22,449 bases of DNA from Actinomycetota bacterium (GTDB taxonomy: Bacteria; Actinomycetota; Actinomycetes; Actinomycetales; Microbacteriaceae), in NCBI GenBank assembly GCA_009699665.1, contig WLNS01000006.1:1-22449 (forward strand), written 5' to 3'. The position numbers were made by a program, and so were the translations under genes. How positions within the stretch are numbered: position 1 is the stretch's first letter; each line of letters starts with the position of its first letter. This document shows, piece by piece, positions 1 through 7,298 of the stretch. Below the pieces are notes generated by a model, which saw only the letters and a list, made by a program, of their open reading frames with translations, was not told the origin of the DNA and did not search any database.

Positions 1-123
1 AGTCACGTGCGTGGTGGGTAATGAACCTAAAACGGCACCGCCCACAGCAACCAGAAGTATCACCATGGCGATGCGCACGCCATAGGCGGCAAGCCACACC
101 ACAAGTCGCCGACGTTTCGACAC
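1..123 (-). CDS. N-terminal part of a divergent membrane protein, cut by the left edge
   Basis: An open frame runs from a GTG at 123-121 to the window edge without a stop (41 codons). An in-frame TGA lies six codons upstream, so the GTG is the only common start codon in reach. A good ribosome binding site (AAGGG, 132-136) sits 8 nt before it. The product begins MSKRRRLVVWLAAYGVR, a basic N-terminus, followed by a hydrophobic stretch (about residues 18-34, IAMVILLVAVGGAVLGS). This is typical of a signal-anchor or first transmembrane helix with the N-terminus inside. The gene is divergent from rpsJ. The rest lies outside the window, so no function can be assigned. The call rests on the SD-start spacing and the membrane-helix composition. 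Confidence 0.6.
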   Translation of the reverse strand, partial: MSKRRRLVVWLAAYGVRIAMVILLVAVGGAVLGSLPTTHVT

Positions 124-589
124 GCTTATTGCCCTTCAATGACCCAGCATCTGCCCCGCCTCTAACCTATCTTTTCCCCGACGCACGTTTCTTCCACCGA
201 GGCGCAGGTCGCCGTACGGTGGGCCAAATCCTTGTCGATCTAGGATTCCGGGATCGGGTTCCGCTGACCCGACACGCCCGGGTTGCAAAATGCTTGACTT
301 CTGTGGGAGACTCGGGAGGTTGCTATTTCCACGCCTTGCGCGTGGACACTGTCATGAAAGTGCATAACGTCGGGCAAGAGCTCGCATCTCGTTAGGCCGC
401 AGGCAGCGCAACACCGCCAACATCTCGTTGCCGAGCTGGGCTTGCCCACATTGGTGTGCCCGCTTGCGTGCACGAGACAAGGTATTGATATCAGAACAGT
501 GGTGCGTTTCACGAGAGTGCAAAAGCACAGCGTCCTATGCGGTCTGGAAGCCGTAAGACGCCGAACTATCTAAGAGAGAAGAGTCAGAC
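124..589 (+). promoter_or_regulatory. Non-coding region: S10 operon promoter and structured leader
   Basis: These 466 bases hold no credible gene; the open frames in them have implausible composition. Hairpin candidates are TCGGGT/ACCCGA (254-272), TCCACGC/GCGTGGA (328-346), a 13-bp stem pairing 372-384 with 432-437 plus 441-447 (three-base GGG bulge), GTGC-AAAA-GCAC (517-528), and GCGTC...CGG/CCG...GACGC (530-561). A nine-base direct repeat CATCTCGTT occurs at 385-393 and 421-429. A TTGACT box (294-299) could be the -35 of the S10 promoter, but the nearest -10-like sequence (TGCTAT, 321-326) lies 21 nt away, so promoter placement is uncertain. A purine-rich SD (about 571-583) precedes rpsJ. 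Confidence 0.55.
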
Positions 590-898
590 ATGGCGGGACA
601 AAAAATCCGCATTCGACTTAAGTCGTACGACCATGAGGTCATCGACTCCTCGGCGCGCAAGATTGTCGACACCGTCACCCGTGCGGGTGCTTCGGTAATC
701 GGTCCCGTGCCCCTTCCGACCGAGAAAAACGTGATCTGTGTGATCCGTTCGCCTCACAAATACAAAGACAGCCGCGAGCACTTTGAGATGCGCACTCACA
801 AGCGTCTGATCGACATCATCGATCCCACGCCGAAGGCCGTCGACTCGCTCATGCGTCTGGACCTTCCGGCCGATGTCAACATCGAGATTAAGCTTTAG
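590..898 (+). CDS. rpsJ: 30S ribosomal protein S10
   Basis: Full-length S10 (102 residues), first gene of the S10 operon. It begins MAGQKIRIRLKSYDHEVID and contains the loop sequence SPHKYKDSREHFEMRTHKR, which is diagnostic of the family. S10 sits in the head of the small subunit near the A site, and in bacteria it also pairs with NusB in rRNA antitermination. The ATG follows a weak GA-rich SD. The gene ends 8 nt before rplC, so the two are co-transcribed. It is preceded by a long leader with several predicted stems, which suggests post-transcriptional control of the operon. Confidence 0.98.
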   Translation: MAGQKIRIRLKSYDHEVIDSSARKIVDTVTRAGASVIGPVPLPTEKNVICVIRSPHKYKDSREHFEMRTHKRLIDIIDPTPKAVDSLMRLDLPADVNIEIKL

Positions 899-906
899 GG
901 ATCGCC

Positions 907-1563
907 ATGTCTACGCAGAATAAGACCGTTAAGGGTCTGCTCGGCAAGAAGCTTGGCATGACCCAGGTGTGGGACGAAAACAACAAACTCGTTCCCGTTA
1001 CCGTCATCGAAGTCACCCCCAATGTGGTGACTCAATTGCGCACCCCCGAGCTGGATGGCTACTCAGCAATCCAAATTGCCGCCGGTGCTATCGACCCCCG
1101 CAAGGTGAATAAGCCCGCAACGGGCCACTTCACCAAGGCGGGCGTAACTCCTCGTCGCCACCTCACCGAGGTGCGCACAGATGATGCCTCGTCTTACGCC
1201 GTGGGTCAGGAACTCACCGTGGATGGCACCTTCGAAGCCGGCCAAAAGGTCGACGTCGTGGGCACCAGCAAGGGCAAGGGTTTCGCCGGCGTCATGAAGC
1301 GCCACAACTTCAAGGGTGTCTCGGCTTCGCACGGTTCGCACCGTAACCACCGCAAGCCCGGTTCTATCGGTGCCTCGTCCACGCCCAGCCGCGTGTTCAA
1401 GGGCATGCGCATGGCCGGACGCATGGGTGGCGATCGTGTCACGGTTCTCAACCTGCGGGTACACGCCGTTGACGCCGAAAAGAACTTGATCCTGGTCAAG
1501 GGCGCCGTGCCCGGAGCCAAGGGTCGCCTCGTTTTTGTTCGCAACGCTGTGAAGGGGGCATAG
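907..1563 (+). CDS. rplC: 50S ribosomal protein L3
   Basis: Complete L3 (218 residues), an early-assembly protein whose long loop reaches the peptidyl transferase centre. Landmarks are LLGKKLGMTQVW (about 11-22) and the central-loop sequence GSIGASSTPSRVFKGMRMAG. At the place where E. coli carries the methylated Gln150 (in its IGQNQTPG), this protein reads IGASSTPS, so that modification site is missing. The start follows an AGGGA box formed around the rpsJ stop codon, and the stop is 3 nt from rplD, consistent with translational coupling. Confidence 0.98.
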   Translation: MSTQNKTVKGLLGKKLGMTQVWDENNKLVPVTVIEVTPNVVTQLRTPELDGYSAIQIAAGAIDPRKVNKPATGHFTKAGVTPRRHLTEVRTDDASSYAVGQELTVDGTFEAGQKVDVVGTSKGKGFAGVMKRHNFKGVSASHGSHRNHRKPGSIGASSTPSRVFKGMRMAGRMGGDRVTVLNLRVHAVDAEKNLILVKGAVPGAKGRLVFVRNAVKGA

Positions 1564-1566
1564 TCC

Positions 1567-2217
1567 ATGGCTAACACAACCATTGACGTGTTCGACCTCA
1601 CCGGCACGAAGTCGGGCTCGCTCGATTTGCCGGCTGACCTGTTCGACGTCGAGCCCAACATGCCGCTTCTGCACCAGGTTGTTGTGGCCCAGCTTGCCGC
1701 TGCGCGCCAGGGCACACACAAGACCAAGACCCGCGGTGAAGTTTCGGGTGCCGGTCGCAAGCCGTTCAAGCAGAAGGGAACCGGTCGCGCTCGTCAGGGC
1801 TCGATTCGCGCTCCCCAAATGACCGGTGGTGGAATCGTCCACGGACCAACGCCGCGCAGCTACGCGCAGCGCACGCCCAAGAAAATGATTGCTGCGGCCC
1901 TCTTAGGTGCTCTCTCTGACCGCGCTCGCGGAAGCCGCATTCACGCGGTCGCCGGTTTTGCGGTCGAGGCGCCCTCGACGTCCAAGGCAGCCACGCTGAT
2001 CCGCACGGTCGTGCCGGGTCGCAATGTGCTGGCTGTTTGCGCTCGCGGCGACGACGTCGCCATCAAGAGCGTTCGCAACATTCCAGGCGTACACGCACTC
2101 TTCGCCGATCAGCTCAACGCCTATGACGTTTTGGTCAGTGACGACATCATCTTCACCACCGACGCGCTCACCGCGTTTGTCGACAGCAAGAAGAAGAAGC
2201 AGGAGGTCTCGGCATGA
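1567..2217 (+). CDS. rplD: 50S ribosomal protein L4
   Basis: L4 of 216 residues, slightly longer than the roughly 200 residues of E. coli L4. It has the usual globular fold plus the extended loop that reaches the exit tunnel. Visible landmarks are RQGTHKTKTRGEVSGAGRKP and the loop sequence GTGRARQGSIRAPQ (about 73-86). In gammaproteobacteria L4 represses its own operon by binding the S10 leader. That mechanism is not established here, but the leader before rpsJ is structured. A GAAGGGGG SD overlaps the end of rplC. The last codons overlap the rplW start (ATGA at 2214-2217). Confidence 0.98.
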   Translation: MANTTIDVFDLTGTKSGSLDLPADLFDVEPNMPLLHQVVVAQLAAARQGTHKTKTRGEVSGAGRKPFKQKGTGRARQGSIRAPQMTGGGIVHGPTPRSYAQRTPKKMIAAALLGALSDRARGSRIHAVAGFAVEAPSTSKAATLIRTVVPGRNVLAVCARGDDVAIKSVRNIPGVHALFADQLNAYDVLVSDDIIFTTDALTAFVDSKKKKQEVSA

Positions 2218-2513
2218 CCGCGGCAGACAAGAACCCACGCGATGTCATCATCTCGCCGGTCGTCTCTGAAAAGAGCTACTCGTTGATCGATCAGGGAAAG
2301 TACACGTTCATCGTTGACCCCCGTTCGAACAAGACCGAAATCAAGCTCGCTATTGAGAAGATTTTTGACGTCAAGGTTGCTTCGATTAACACACTCAACC
2401 GTCAGGGCAAGACGCGCCGCACAAAGTTCGGCGAGGGCAAGCGCAAGAACACCAAGCGCGCCATCGTCACGCTCAAGTCGGGCTCGATCGACTTCTTCAC
2501 GGCAGTCGGCTAA
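2214..2513 (+). CDS. rplW: 50S ribosomal protein L23
   Basis: Complete L23 (99 residues). It sits at the tunnel exit and is the docking point for trigger factor and the signal recognition particle. The family is recognised from DVIISPVVSEKSYSLID near the N-terminus, then YTFIVDPRSNKTEIKLAIE and VASINTLNRQGKTRR. The ATG overlaps the rplD stop in an ATGA quartet, with an AGGAGG SD about 8 nt upstream inside rplD, so its translation is coupled to L4. Confidence 0.98.
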   Translation: MTAADKNPRDVIISPVVSEKSYSLIDQGKYTFIVDPRSNKTEIKLAIEKIFDVKVASINTLNRQGKTRRTKFGEGKRKNTKRAIVTLKSGSIDFFTAVG

Positions 2514-2533
2514 GGGACCGGTAAGGACACATC

Positions 2534-3370
2534 ATGGCTATTCGTAAATACAAGCCCACGACCCCCGGTCGTCGCGGATCTTCGGTTGCCGACTTTGCTG
2601 AAATTACGCGGTCGACGCCCGAGAAGTCGCTGCTGCGCCCCCTGTCAAAGACGGGCGGACGCAACAACCAGGGACGCATCACAACGCGTCACATCGGTGG
2701 TGGCCACAAGCGCCAGTACCGTCTGATCGACTTTCGTCGCAACGACAAAGACGGCGTGCTGGCCAAGGTTGCTCACATTGAGTACGACCCCAACCGCACC
2801 GCCCGCATCGCGCTGCTTCACTTCGTTGACGGAACCAAGCGCTACATCTTGGCCCCCAACAAGCTCAACCAGGGCGACGTCATCGAGTCGGGTGCCGGTG
2901 CCGACATCAAGCCCGGTAACAACCTGCCGCTGCGCAACATCCCCACGGGTACGGTCATCCACGCCATTGAGCTCAAGCCGGGTGGGGGAGCAAAGCTCGC
3001 CCGTTCCGCTGGTTCGTCGGTGCGCTTGGTCGCCAAGGATGGCCCCTACGCTCAGCTGCGACTGCCCTCGGGCGAAATTCGCAACGTCGATGCGCGCTGT
3101 CGCGCGACCATCGGCGAGGTGGGTAACGCCGAGCAGTCCAACATCAACTGGGGAAAGGCCGGCCGCATGCGCTGGAAGGGTGTTCGCCCGACCGTGCGTG
3201 GTGTCGCCATGAACCCGGTCGACCACCCGCACGGTGGTGGTGAGGGTAAGACCTCCGGTGGTCGCCACCCAGTAAGCCCCTGGGGTCAATCAGAGGGTCG
3301 CACCCGTCGCAAGAATAAAGAAAGCGACAAGCTCATCGATCGCCGCCGTTCGACCGGCAAGAAGCGCTAG
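2534..3370 (+). CDS. rplB: 50S ribosomal protein L2
   Basis: Complete L2 (278 residues), a core protein of the large subunit needed for subunit association and peptidyl transferase activity. It carries LSKTGGRNNQGRITTRHIGG (38-57) and the signature NPVDHPHGGGEG. His231 there corresponds to the functionally important His229 of E. coli. The C-terminus is the usual basic tail. The ATG follows a TAAGGA SD 20 nt after rplW. Confidence 0.99.
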   Translation: MAIRKYKPTTPGRRGSSVADFAEITRSTPEKSLLRPLSKTGGRNNQGRITTRHIGGGHKRQYRLIDFRRNDKDGVLAKVAHIEYDPNRTARIALLHFVDGTKRYILAPNKLNQGDVIESGAGADIKPGNNLPLRNIPTGTVIHAIELKPGGGAKLARSAGSSVRLVAKDGPYAQLRLPSGEIRNVDARCRATIGEVGNAEQSNINWGKAGRMRWKGVRPTVRGVAMNPVDHPHGGGEGKTSGGRHPVSPWGQSEGRTRRKNKESDKLIDRRRSTGKKR

Positions 3371-3385
3371 TAGGAGTTTAAGCAG

Positions 3386-3667
3386 ATGCCACGCAGTCTC
3401 AAAAAGGGCCCCTTCGTCGACGACCACCTGCTCAAAAAGGTTGTTGCACAGAACGAGGCCAAGACCAAGAACGTGATCAAGACCTGGTCGCGCCGTTCGA
3501 TGATCGTGCCAGCCATGCTGGGCCACACCATCGCGGTGCACGACGGCCGTAAGCACATCCCCGTGTTCGTGACCGAAACCATGGTGGGACACAAACTCGG
3601 TGAGTTTGCCCCCACCCGCACCTTCCGTGGTCACGTCAAAGATGACAAGAAGGGTCGTCGCCGCTAA
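3386..3667 (+). CDS. rpsS: 30S ribosomal protein S19
   Basis: Complete S19 (93 residues) of the small-subunit head, where it contacts S13 and takes part in the intersubunit bridge. It has the hallmark MPRSLKKGPFVDDHLLKKV at the start, then WSRRSMIVPAMLGHTIAVHD and FAPTRTFRGH. A TAGGAG SD starts at the rplB stop codon. Short spacing on both sides places it inside the S10 operon between L2 and L22, the canonical order. Confidence 0.99.
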   Translation: MPRSLKKGPFVDDHLLKKVVAQNEAKTKNVIKTWSRRSMIVPAMLGHTIAVHDGRKHIPVFVTETMVGHKLGEFAPTRTFRGHVKDDKKGRRR

Positions 3668-3693
3668 CCGCGGTGACGTAAGGAGAAGACATC

Positions 3694-4092
3694 ATGGTTG
3701 AATCTGTCGCCCGCGTGCGCCACATTCGCGTGACCCCGCAGAAGGCACGCCGGGTCGTAGACCTCATACGTGGCAAGCAAGCCACCGAGGCTCTCGCCAT
3801 TCTCAAGTTTGCACCTCAGGGTGCGAGCGAGCCCATTTACAAGCTCGTCGCTTCGGCCATGGCCAACGCCCGCGTGAAGGCCGACGCGTCGAACCAGTAC
3901 CTCGATGAACAAGACCTGTTCATCGCCCGCGCTTTTGTTGATGAAGGCACCACCCTGAAGCGGTTCCAACCGCGAGCCCAGGGTCGTGCGTTCAAGATTC
4001 TCAAGCGCACCAGCCACATCACGGTCGTGCTCACCACGCCCGATGAGACGCAGGCTGCTGCCGTGAGCGCTTCGAAGAAGGAGGCCAAGTAA
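3694..4092 (+). CDS. rplV: 50S ribosomal protein L22
   Basis: L22 of 132 residues, with core about 1-115 followed by a short Ala/Ser/Lys tail. L22 lines the narrow part of the nascent-peptide tunnel with L4, and changes in its loop are known to give macrolide resistance. Landmarks are VRHIRVTPQKARRVVDLIRG and the C-terminal hairpin FQPRAQGRAFKILKRTSHIT. An AAGGAGA SD precedes the ATG. The last base of its TAA stop is the first base of the rpsC ATG (TAATG), so the two are translationally coupled. Confidence 0.98.
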   Translation: MVESVARVRHIRVTPQKARRVVDLIRGKQATEALAILKFAPQGASEPIYKLVASAMANARVKADASNQYLDEQDLFIARAFVDEGTTLKRFQPRAQGRAFKILKRTSHITVVLTTPDETQAAAVSASKKEAK

Positions 4093-4850
4093 TGGGCCAG
4101 AAAGTAAACCCGTACGGCTTCCGCCTGGGAATCACGACCGACCACGTGTCGCGCTGGTTCTCTGACAGCACGAAGAAGGGTCAGCGTTATTCTGACTTCG
4201 TTGCCGAAGACGTGAAGATTCGCAAGATGCTGTCTGAGACGCTCGACCGCGCTGGCGTGTCGCGCATTGAGATTGAGCGCACGCGTGACCGCGTTCGTGT
4301 CGACATTCACACCGCCCGTCCGGGCATCGTGATTGGTCGTCGTGGCGCCGAGGCCGAGCGTATTCGCGCCGACCTCGAAAAGCTCACCGATAAGCAGATC
4401 CAGTTGAACATCCTCGAGGTAAAGAACCCCGAGCTTGATGCCCAGCTGGTGGCCCAAGGCATTGCCGAGCAGCTCTCGGCTCGTGTGGCTTTCCGTCGCG
4501 CGATGCGCAAGGGGCTGCAGGGTGCTCAGCGCGCCGGCGCGAAGGGTGTTCGCATCCAGGTGTCGGGTCGTCTGGGTGGTGCCGAAATGAGTCGCTCGGA
4601 GTTCTACCGCGAGGGACGAGTACCACTGCACACGCTGCGCGCGAACATCGACTACGGCTTCTACGAAGCCAAGACCACCTTCGGCCGCATCGGCGTGAAG
4701 GTATGGATCTACAAGGGTGAAATCACCAACAAAGAACTCGCGCGCGAACAGGCCAACCAGAAGTCGGTCCGTCCCGAGCGCGGTGCCGCCGGACGCCGTG
4801 GCCCTCGTGCCGACGCGGCTCCCGTCGCAGCAGTAGGAGCGGAAGGCTAA
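4092..4850 (+). CDS. rpsC: 30S ribosomal protein S3
   Basis: S3 of 252 residues. It lies at the mRNA entry channel and contributes to the helicase activity of the ribosome. An N-terminal region (MGQKVNPYGFRLGITTDHVS) is followed by a type-2 KH domain with GIVIGRRGAEAERIR (about 78-92) and the S3 C-terminal domain ending near QVSGRLGGAEMSRSEFYREG. After about residue 213 comes a low-complexity tail rich in Arg, Gly and Ala, as in other actinobacterial S3 proteins. The start shares one base with the rplV stop, and a GAAGGAGG SD lies inside rplV. Confidence 0.98.
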   Translation: MGQKVNPYGFRLGITTDHVSRWFSDSTKKGQRYSDFVAEDVKIRKMLSETLDRAGVSRIEIERTRDRVRVDIHTARPGIVIGRRGAEAERIRADLEKLTDKQIQLNILEVKNPELDAQLVAQGIAEQLSARVAFRRAMRKGLQGAQRAGAKGVRIQVSGRLGGAEMSRSEFYREGRVPLHTLRANIDYGFYEAKTTFGRIGVKVWIYKGEITNKELAREQANQKSVRPERGAAGRRGPRADAAPVAAVGAEG

Positions 4851-4852
4851 TC

Positions 4853-5272
4853 ATGTTGATTCCCCGTAAGGTCAAGCACCGTAAGCAGCACCACCCCAGT
4901 CGCACGGGGCACGCTACCGGTGGCACCAAGGTCACGTTTGGTGAGTTCGGCATTCAGGCCCTCACCTCGGCCTACGTAACCAACCGCCAGATCGAATCTG
5001 CGCGTATTGCGATGACCCGTCACATCAAGCGTGGCGGCAAGGTGTGGATCAACATCTACCCCGACCGTCCGCTCACAAAGAAGCCTGCCGAAACCCGCAT
5101 GGGTTCGGGCAAGGGATCACCCGAGTGGTGGATTGCCAACGTCAAGCCCGGTCGCGTGCTCTTCGAGCTGGCCGGTGTCAACGAAACCGTCGCACGTGAG
5201 GCACTCACGCGCGCTATTCACAAGCTGCCCCTCAAGGCACGCATCATCAAGCGTGAGGAAGGTGACGCGTAA
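4853..5272 (+). CDS. rplP: 50S ribosomal protein L16
   Basis: Complete L16 (139 residues), which organises the tRNA-binding side of the large subunit near the A and P sites. It begins MLIPRKVKHRKQHHPSRTG and includes IESARIAMTRHIKRGGKVWI, TRMGSGKGSPEWWIANVKPG and the terminal KLPLKARIIKR. It starts 2 nt after the rpsC stop. Its stop overlaps the rpmC ATG by one base, continuing the run of coupled genes. Confidence 0.99.
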   Translation: MLIPRKVKHRKQHHPSRTGHATGGTKVTFGEFGIQALTSAYVTNRQIESARIAMTRHIKRGGKVWINIYPDRPLTKKPAETRMGSGKGSPEWWIANVKPGRVLFELAGVNETVAREALTRAIHKLPLKARIIKREEGDA

Positions 5273-5601
5273 TGCCTATCGGGTCTAAGGAACTTCGCCC
5301 CACTGATCTCGACGCCTTTGACAACGAGCGTCTGGTCGACGAACTGCGCAAGGCGAAAGAAGAACTGTTCAACCTGCGCTTTCAGTCGGCCACCGGCCAG
5401 CTGGAAAGCCACGGACGTCTTCGTGCCGTCAAGCGCGATATCTCACGTATTTATACGGTGATTCGCGAGCGCGAGTTGGGCATTCGCCCCACTCCCGTGG
5501 TCGCCGCACCTGTGGCGAAGGCCGCCGCGAAGACTGCCCCTAAGAAGGCTGCCGCTGAAGCCGACGCACCGTCGGCCGAGACCTCCGAGGAGACCGAATA
5601 A
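5272..5601 (+). CDS. rpmC: 50S ribosomal protein L29 with C-terminal extension
   Basis: L29, which borders the tunnel exit next to L23. The family core is about residues 1-72, seen in LVDELRKAKEELFNLRFQ, GQLESHGRLRAVKRDISRIY and TVIRERELGI. The remaining residues, to 109, are an Ala/Pro/Lys stretch turning acidic at the end (APSAETSEETE). This makes the protein clearly longer than the usual 60-80 residues. The tail resembles those on other proteins in this window. The start overlaps the rplP stop and the stop overlaps the rpsQ start, each by one base. Confidence 0.97.
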   Translation: MPIGSKELRPTDLDAFDNERLVDELRKAKEELFNLRFQSATGQLESHGRLRAVKRDISRIYTVIRERELGIRPTPVVAAPVAKAAAKTAPKKAAAEADAPSAETSEETE

Positions 5602-5891
5602 TGGCTACCGCCAAGGCCAAGGCCGCAGCAGAGACAGAGACCCGCGGGTACCGCAAGGTACGTCGGGGATATGTCACCAGCGACAAGATGGACAAGACCA
5701 TCGTCGTTGAGGTTGAAGACCGCGTGAAGCACCCCCTCTACGGCAAGGTCATGCGCCGTAGTTCGAAGGTCAAGGCCCACGATGAGCAGAACACCGCGGG
5801 AATTGGCGACCTGGTCGTCATCAGCGAGACCCGGCCGCTCAGCGCGTCAAAGCGCTGGCGTCTGGTCGAAATCGTCGAGAAGGCCAAGTAA
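5601..5891 (+). CDS. rpsQ: 30S ribosomal protein S17
   Basis: S17 of 96 residues, an OB-fold primary binder of 16S rRNA. After a short Ala/Lys/Glu leader (about 14 residues) come RGYVTSDKMDKTIVVEVEDR, HPLYGKVMRRSSKVKAHDE, GDLVVISETRPLSASKRWRL and a basic end. It begins in a TAATG overlap with rpmC behind a GAGGAGA SD. It closes the S10 block; rplN follows after a 31-nt gap. Confidence 0.98.
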   Translation: MATAKAKAAAETETRGYRKVRRGYVTSDKMDKTIVVEVEDRVKHPLYGKVMRRSSKVKAHDEQNTAGIGDLVVISETRPLSASKRWRLVEIVEKAK

Positions 5892-5922
5892 GCCTCGGCT
5901 TACCTGTTAGAGGAGTAAAGAA

Positions 5923-6291
5923 GTGATTCAGCAAGAATCTCGCATCAAGGTTGCCGATAACACCGGCGCCAAGGAGCTGCTGACCATCCGCGTACTTGGT
6001 GGATCGGGTCGTCGTTACGCCGGCCTGGGTGATGTCATCGTGGCCACGGTCAAAGACGCCATCCCCGGCGGAAACGTCAAGAAGGGCGACGTAGTCAAGG
6101 CGGTCGTGGTTCGCACGGTCAAGTCGACGCGTCGCGCCGACGGTTCGTACATCAAGTTCGATGAGAACGCGGCCGTGCTGCTGAAGACCGACGGTGACCC
6201 TCGCGGCACCCGCATCTTCGGGCCGGTCGGTCGTGAACTTCGCGACAAGAAGTTTATGAAAATCGTTTCGCTCGCACCGGAGGTTATCTAA
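5923..6291 (+). CDS. rplN: 50S ribosomal protein L14
   Basis: Complete L14 (122 residues), which faces the small subunit and forms bridges with 16S rRNA. The family is clear from MIQQESRIKVADNTGAKEL, the conserved VVVRTVKSTRRADGSYIKFD and TRIFGPVGRELRDKKFMKIV. The start is GTG, supported by the N-terminal match and an AGAGGAG SD about 9 nt upstream. It is the first gene of the spc block and is followed after 3 nt by rplX. Confidence 0.98.
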   Translation: MIQQESRIKVADNTGAKELLTIRVLGGSGRRYAGLGDVIVATVKDAIPGGNVKKGDVVKAVVVRTVKSTRRADGSYIKFDENAAVLLKTDGDPRGTRIFGPVGRELRDKKFMKIVSLAPEVI

Positions 6292-6294
6292 ACC

Positions 6295-6654
6295 ATGGCG
6301 AACATTCGTAAGGGCGACCTCGTTCAGGTCATCAGTGGCAAGAGCCAGGCTCGTGGCGGTGACCGCGGCAAGCAGGGCAAGGTAATTGATGTGCTTGTTG
6401 AGCACGATCGCGTCATTGTTGAAGGAATCAACTTCGTCACCAAGCATTCCCGCGTCGGCCAGACCGAGCGCGGCACGAAGACCGGTGGCATTGAGACCGT
6501 CGAGGCGCCGATTCATATCTCGAACGTCGCCATCGTCGATCCCCAGACCAAGAAGCCGACGCGCGTTGGTTTTCGCGTTGAAAAGATAACGAAGAACGGG
6601 GTCGTCAAGACCTCGCGCGTTCGTTACGCCAAGAAGTCAGGTAAGGACCTGTAA
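6295..6654 (+). CDS. rplX: 50S ribosomal protein L24
   Basis: L24 (119 residues), an assembly initiator of the large subunit near the tunnel exit. It has an N-terminal KOW motif, IRKGDLVQVISGKSQARGGD, followed by RGKQGKVIDV and VIVEGINFVTKHSR. It has a few residues more than E. coli L24. The SD CGGAGG (6278-6283) lies inside rplN, 11 nt from the ATG. The stop overlaps the rplE start by one base. Confidence 0.98.
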   Translation: MANIRKGDLVQVISGKSQARGGDRGKQGKVIDVLVEHDRVIVEGINFVTKHSRVGQTERGTKTGGIETVEAPIHISNVAIVDPQTKKPTRVGFRVEKITKNGVVKTSRVRYAKKSGKDL

Positions 6655-7247
6655 TGACTGTTACTGCCGCTGCCGCTGGCAAAATCCAGCCGCGCCTCAA
6701 GCAGAAGTACCGCACCGAGATCTCGCCGGCTTTGGCCACCGAACTCGGTTTCACGAACGTGAACCAGATTCCAGGGCTCACCAAGATCGTGGTGAACATG
6801 GGTGTGGGTGAGGCCGCTCGCGATAGCAAGGTGATTGACGGCGCTATCGCCGACATCACGGCCATCACCGGTCAGAAGCCCATGATCACCAAGGCACGCA
6901 AGTCGATCGCTCAGTTCAAGTTGCGTGAGGGTCAGCCCATCGGTGTTCACGTCACGCTTCGCGGTGACCGCATGTGGGAGTTCTTGGACCGCCTCTTGGC
7001 GCTCGCCCTTCCCCGCATCCGCGACTTTCGCGGCCTTTCGCCCAAGCAGTTTGACGGAACGGGAAACTACACGTTCGGCCTTACTGAGCAGTCTGTGTTT
7101 CACGAGATCAACCAAGACAAGATTGACCGAGTGCGCGGTATGGATATCACCGTCGTCACCACGGCCAAGTCAGACGACGAGGGCCGTGCGCTATTGACAG
7201 CACTCGGCTTCCCGTTCAAGCAAGCCGTTAGCCAAGAAGACAACTAA
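6654..7247 (+). CDS. rplE: 50S ribosomal protein L5
   Basis: Complete L5 (197 residues), the 5S rRNA-binding protein of the central protuberance that contacts P-site tRNA. After an Ala-rich start it shows PGLTKIVVNMGVGEAARDSK, QKPMITKARKSIAQFKLREG, WEFLDRLLALALPRIRDFRG and EIDQDKID-like EINQDKIDRVRGMDI. The ATG overlaps the rplX stop, with a TAAGGA SD inside rplX. After the stop there is a 70-nt gap with a hairpin instead of the rpsN gene found here in many bacteria. Confidence 0.98.
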   Translation: MTVTAAAAGKIQPRLKQKYRTEISPALATELGFTNVNQIPGLTKIVVNMGVGEAARDSKVIDGAIADITAITGQKPMITKARKSIAQFKLREGQPIGVHVTLRGDRMWEFLDRLLALALPRIRDFRGLSPKQFDGTGNYTFGLTEQSVFHEINQDKIDRVRGMDITVVTTAKSDDEGRALLTALGFPFKQAVSQEDN

Positions 7248-7256
7248 ATACTCAAC

Positions 7257-7298
7257 CACCACAGGTCGCCTCCCTTGCAAAGGAGTCGAAACCTGGTG
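7257..7298 (+). promoter_or_regulatory. Two-tier hairpin between rplE and rpsH
   Basis: The arms CAC-(CA)-CAGGT (7257-7266) and ACCTGGTG (7291-7298) pair over 8 bp with a two-base bulge. Inside, CTCC (7270-7273) pairs with GGAG (7282-7285) around the loop CTTGCAAA. The structure ends 3 nt before the AAAGGA SD (7302-7307) of rpsH. No T-run follows, so it is more likely an mRNA leader element or processing site than a terminator. In E. coli, S8 binds spc mRNA near the L5 start; a link to S8 here is only a guess. Confidence 0.45.

Noticed and set aside
21..395. A 124-codon plus-strand open frame before rpsJ
   Set aside because: Its composition is unlike a protein (Arg/His/Pro-rich, no domain), it has no SD, it overlaps the better-supported minus-strand membrane gene, and it covers the stem sequences of the S10 leader.
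240..512. A 90-codon minus-strand frame in the S10 leader
   Set aside because: No SD and no recognisable composition; it runs antisense through the hairpins of the leader.
1063..1842. A 259-codon minus-strand frame opposite rplC/rplD
   Set aside because: It is antisense to two confidently identified ribosomal protein genes, and its length follows from their codon bias.
7267..7290. Sequence around CCTCCCTTGCAAAGGAG resembles a tRNA-Ala(TGC) anticodon arm
   Set aside because: No acceptor stem, D arm or T arm can be folded around it within the 70-nt gap. The similarity is short and is explained by the local hairpin.
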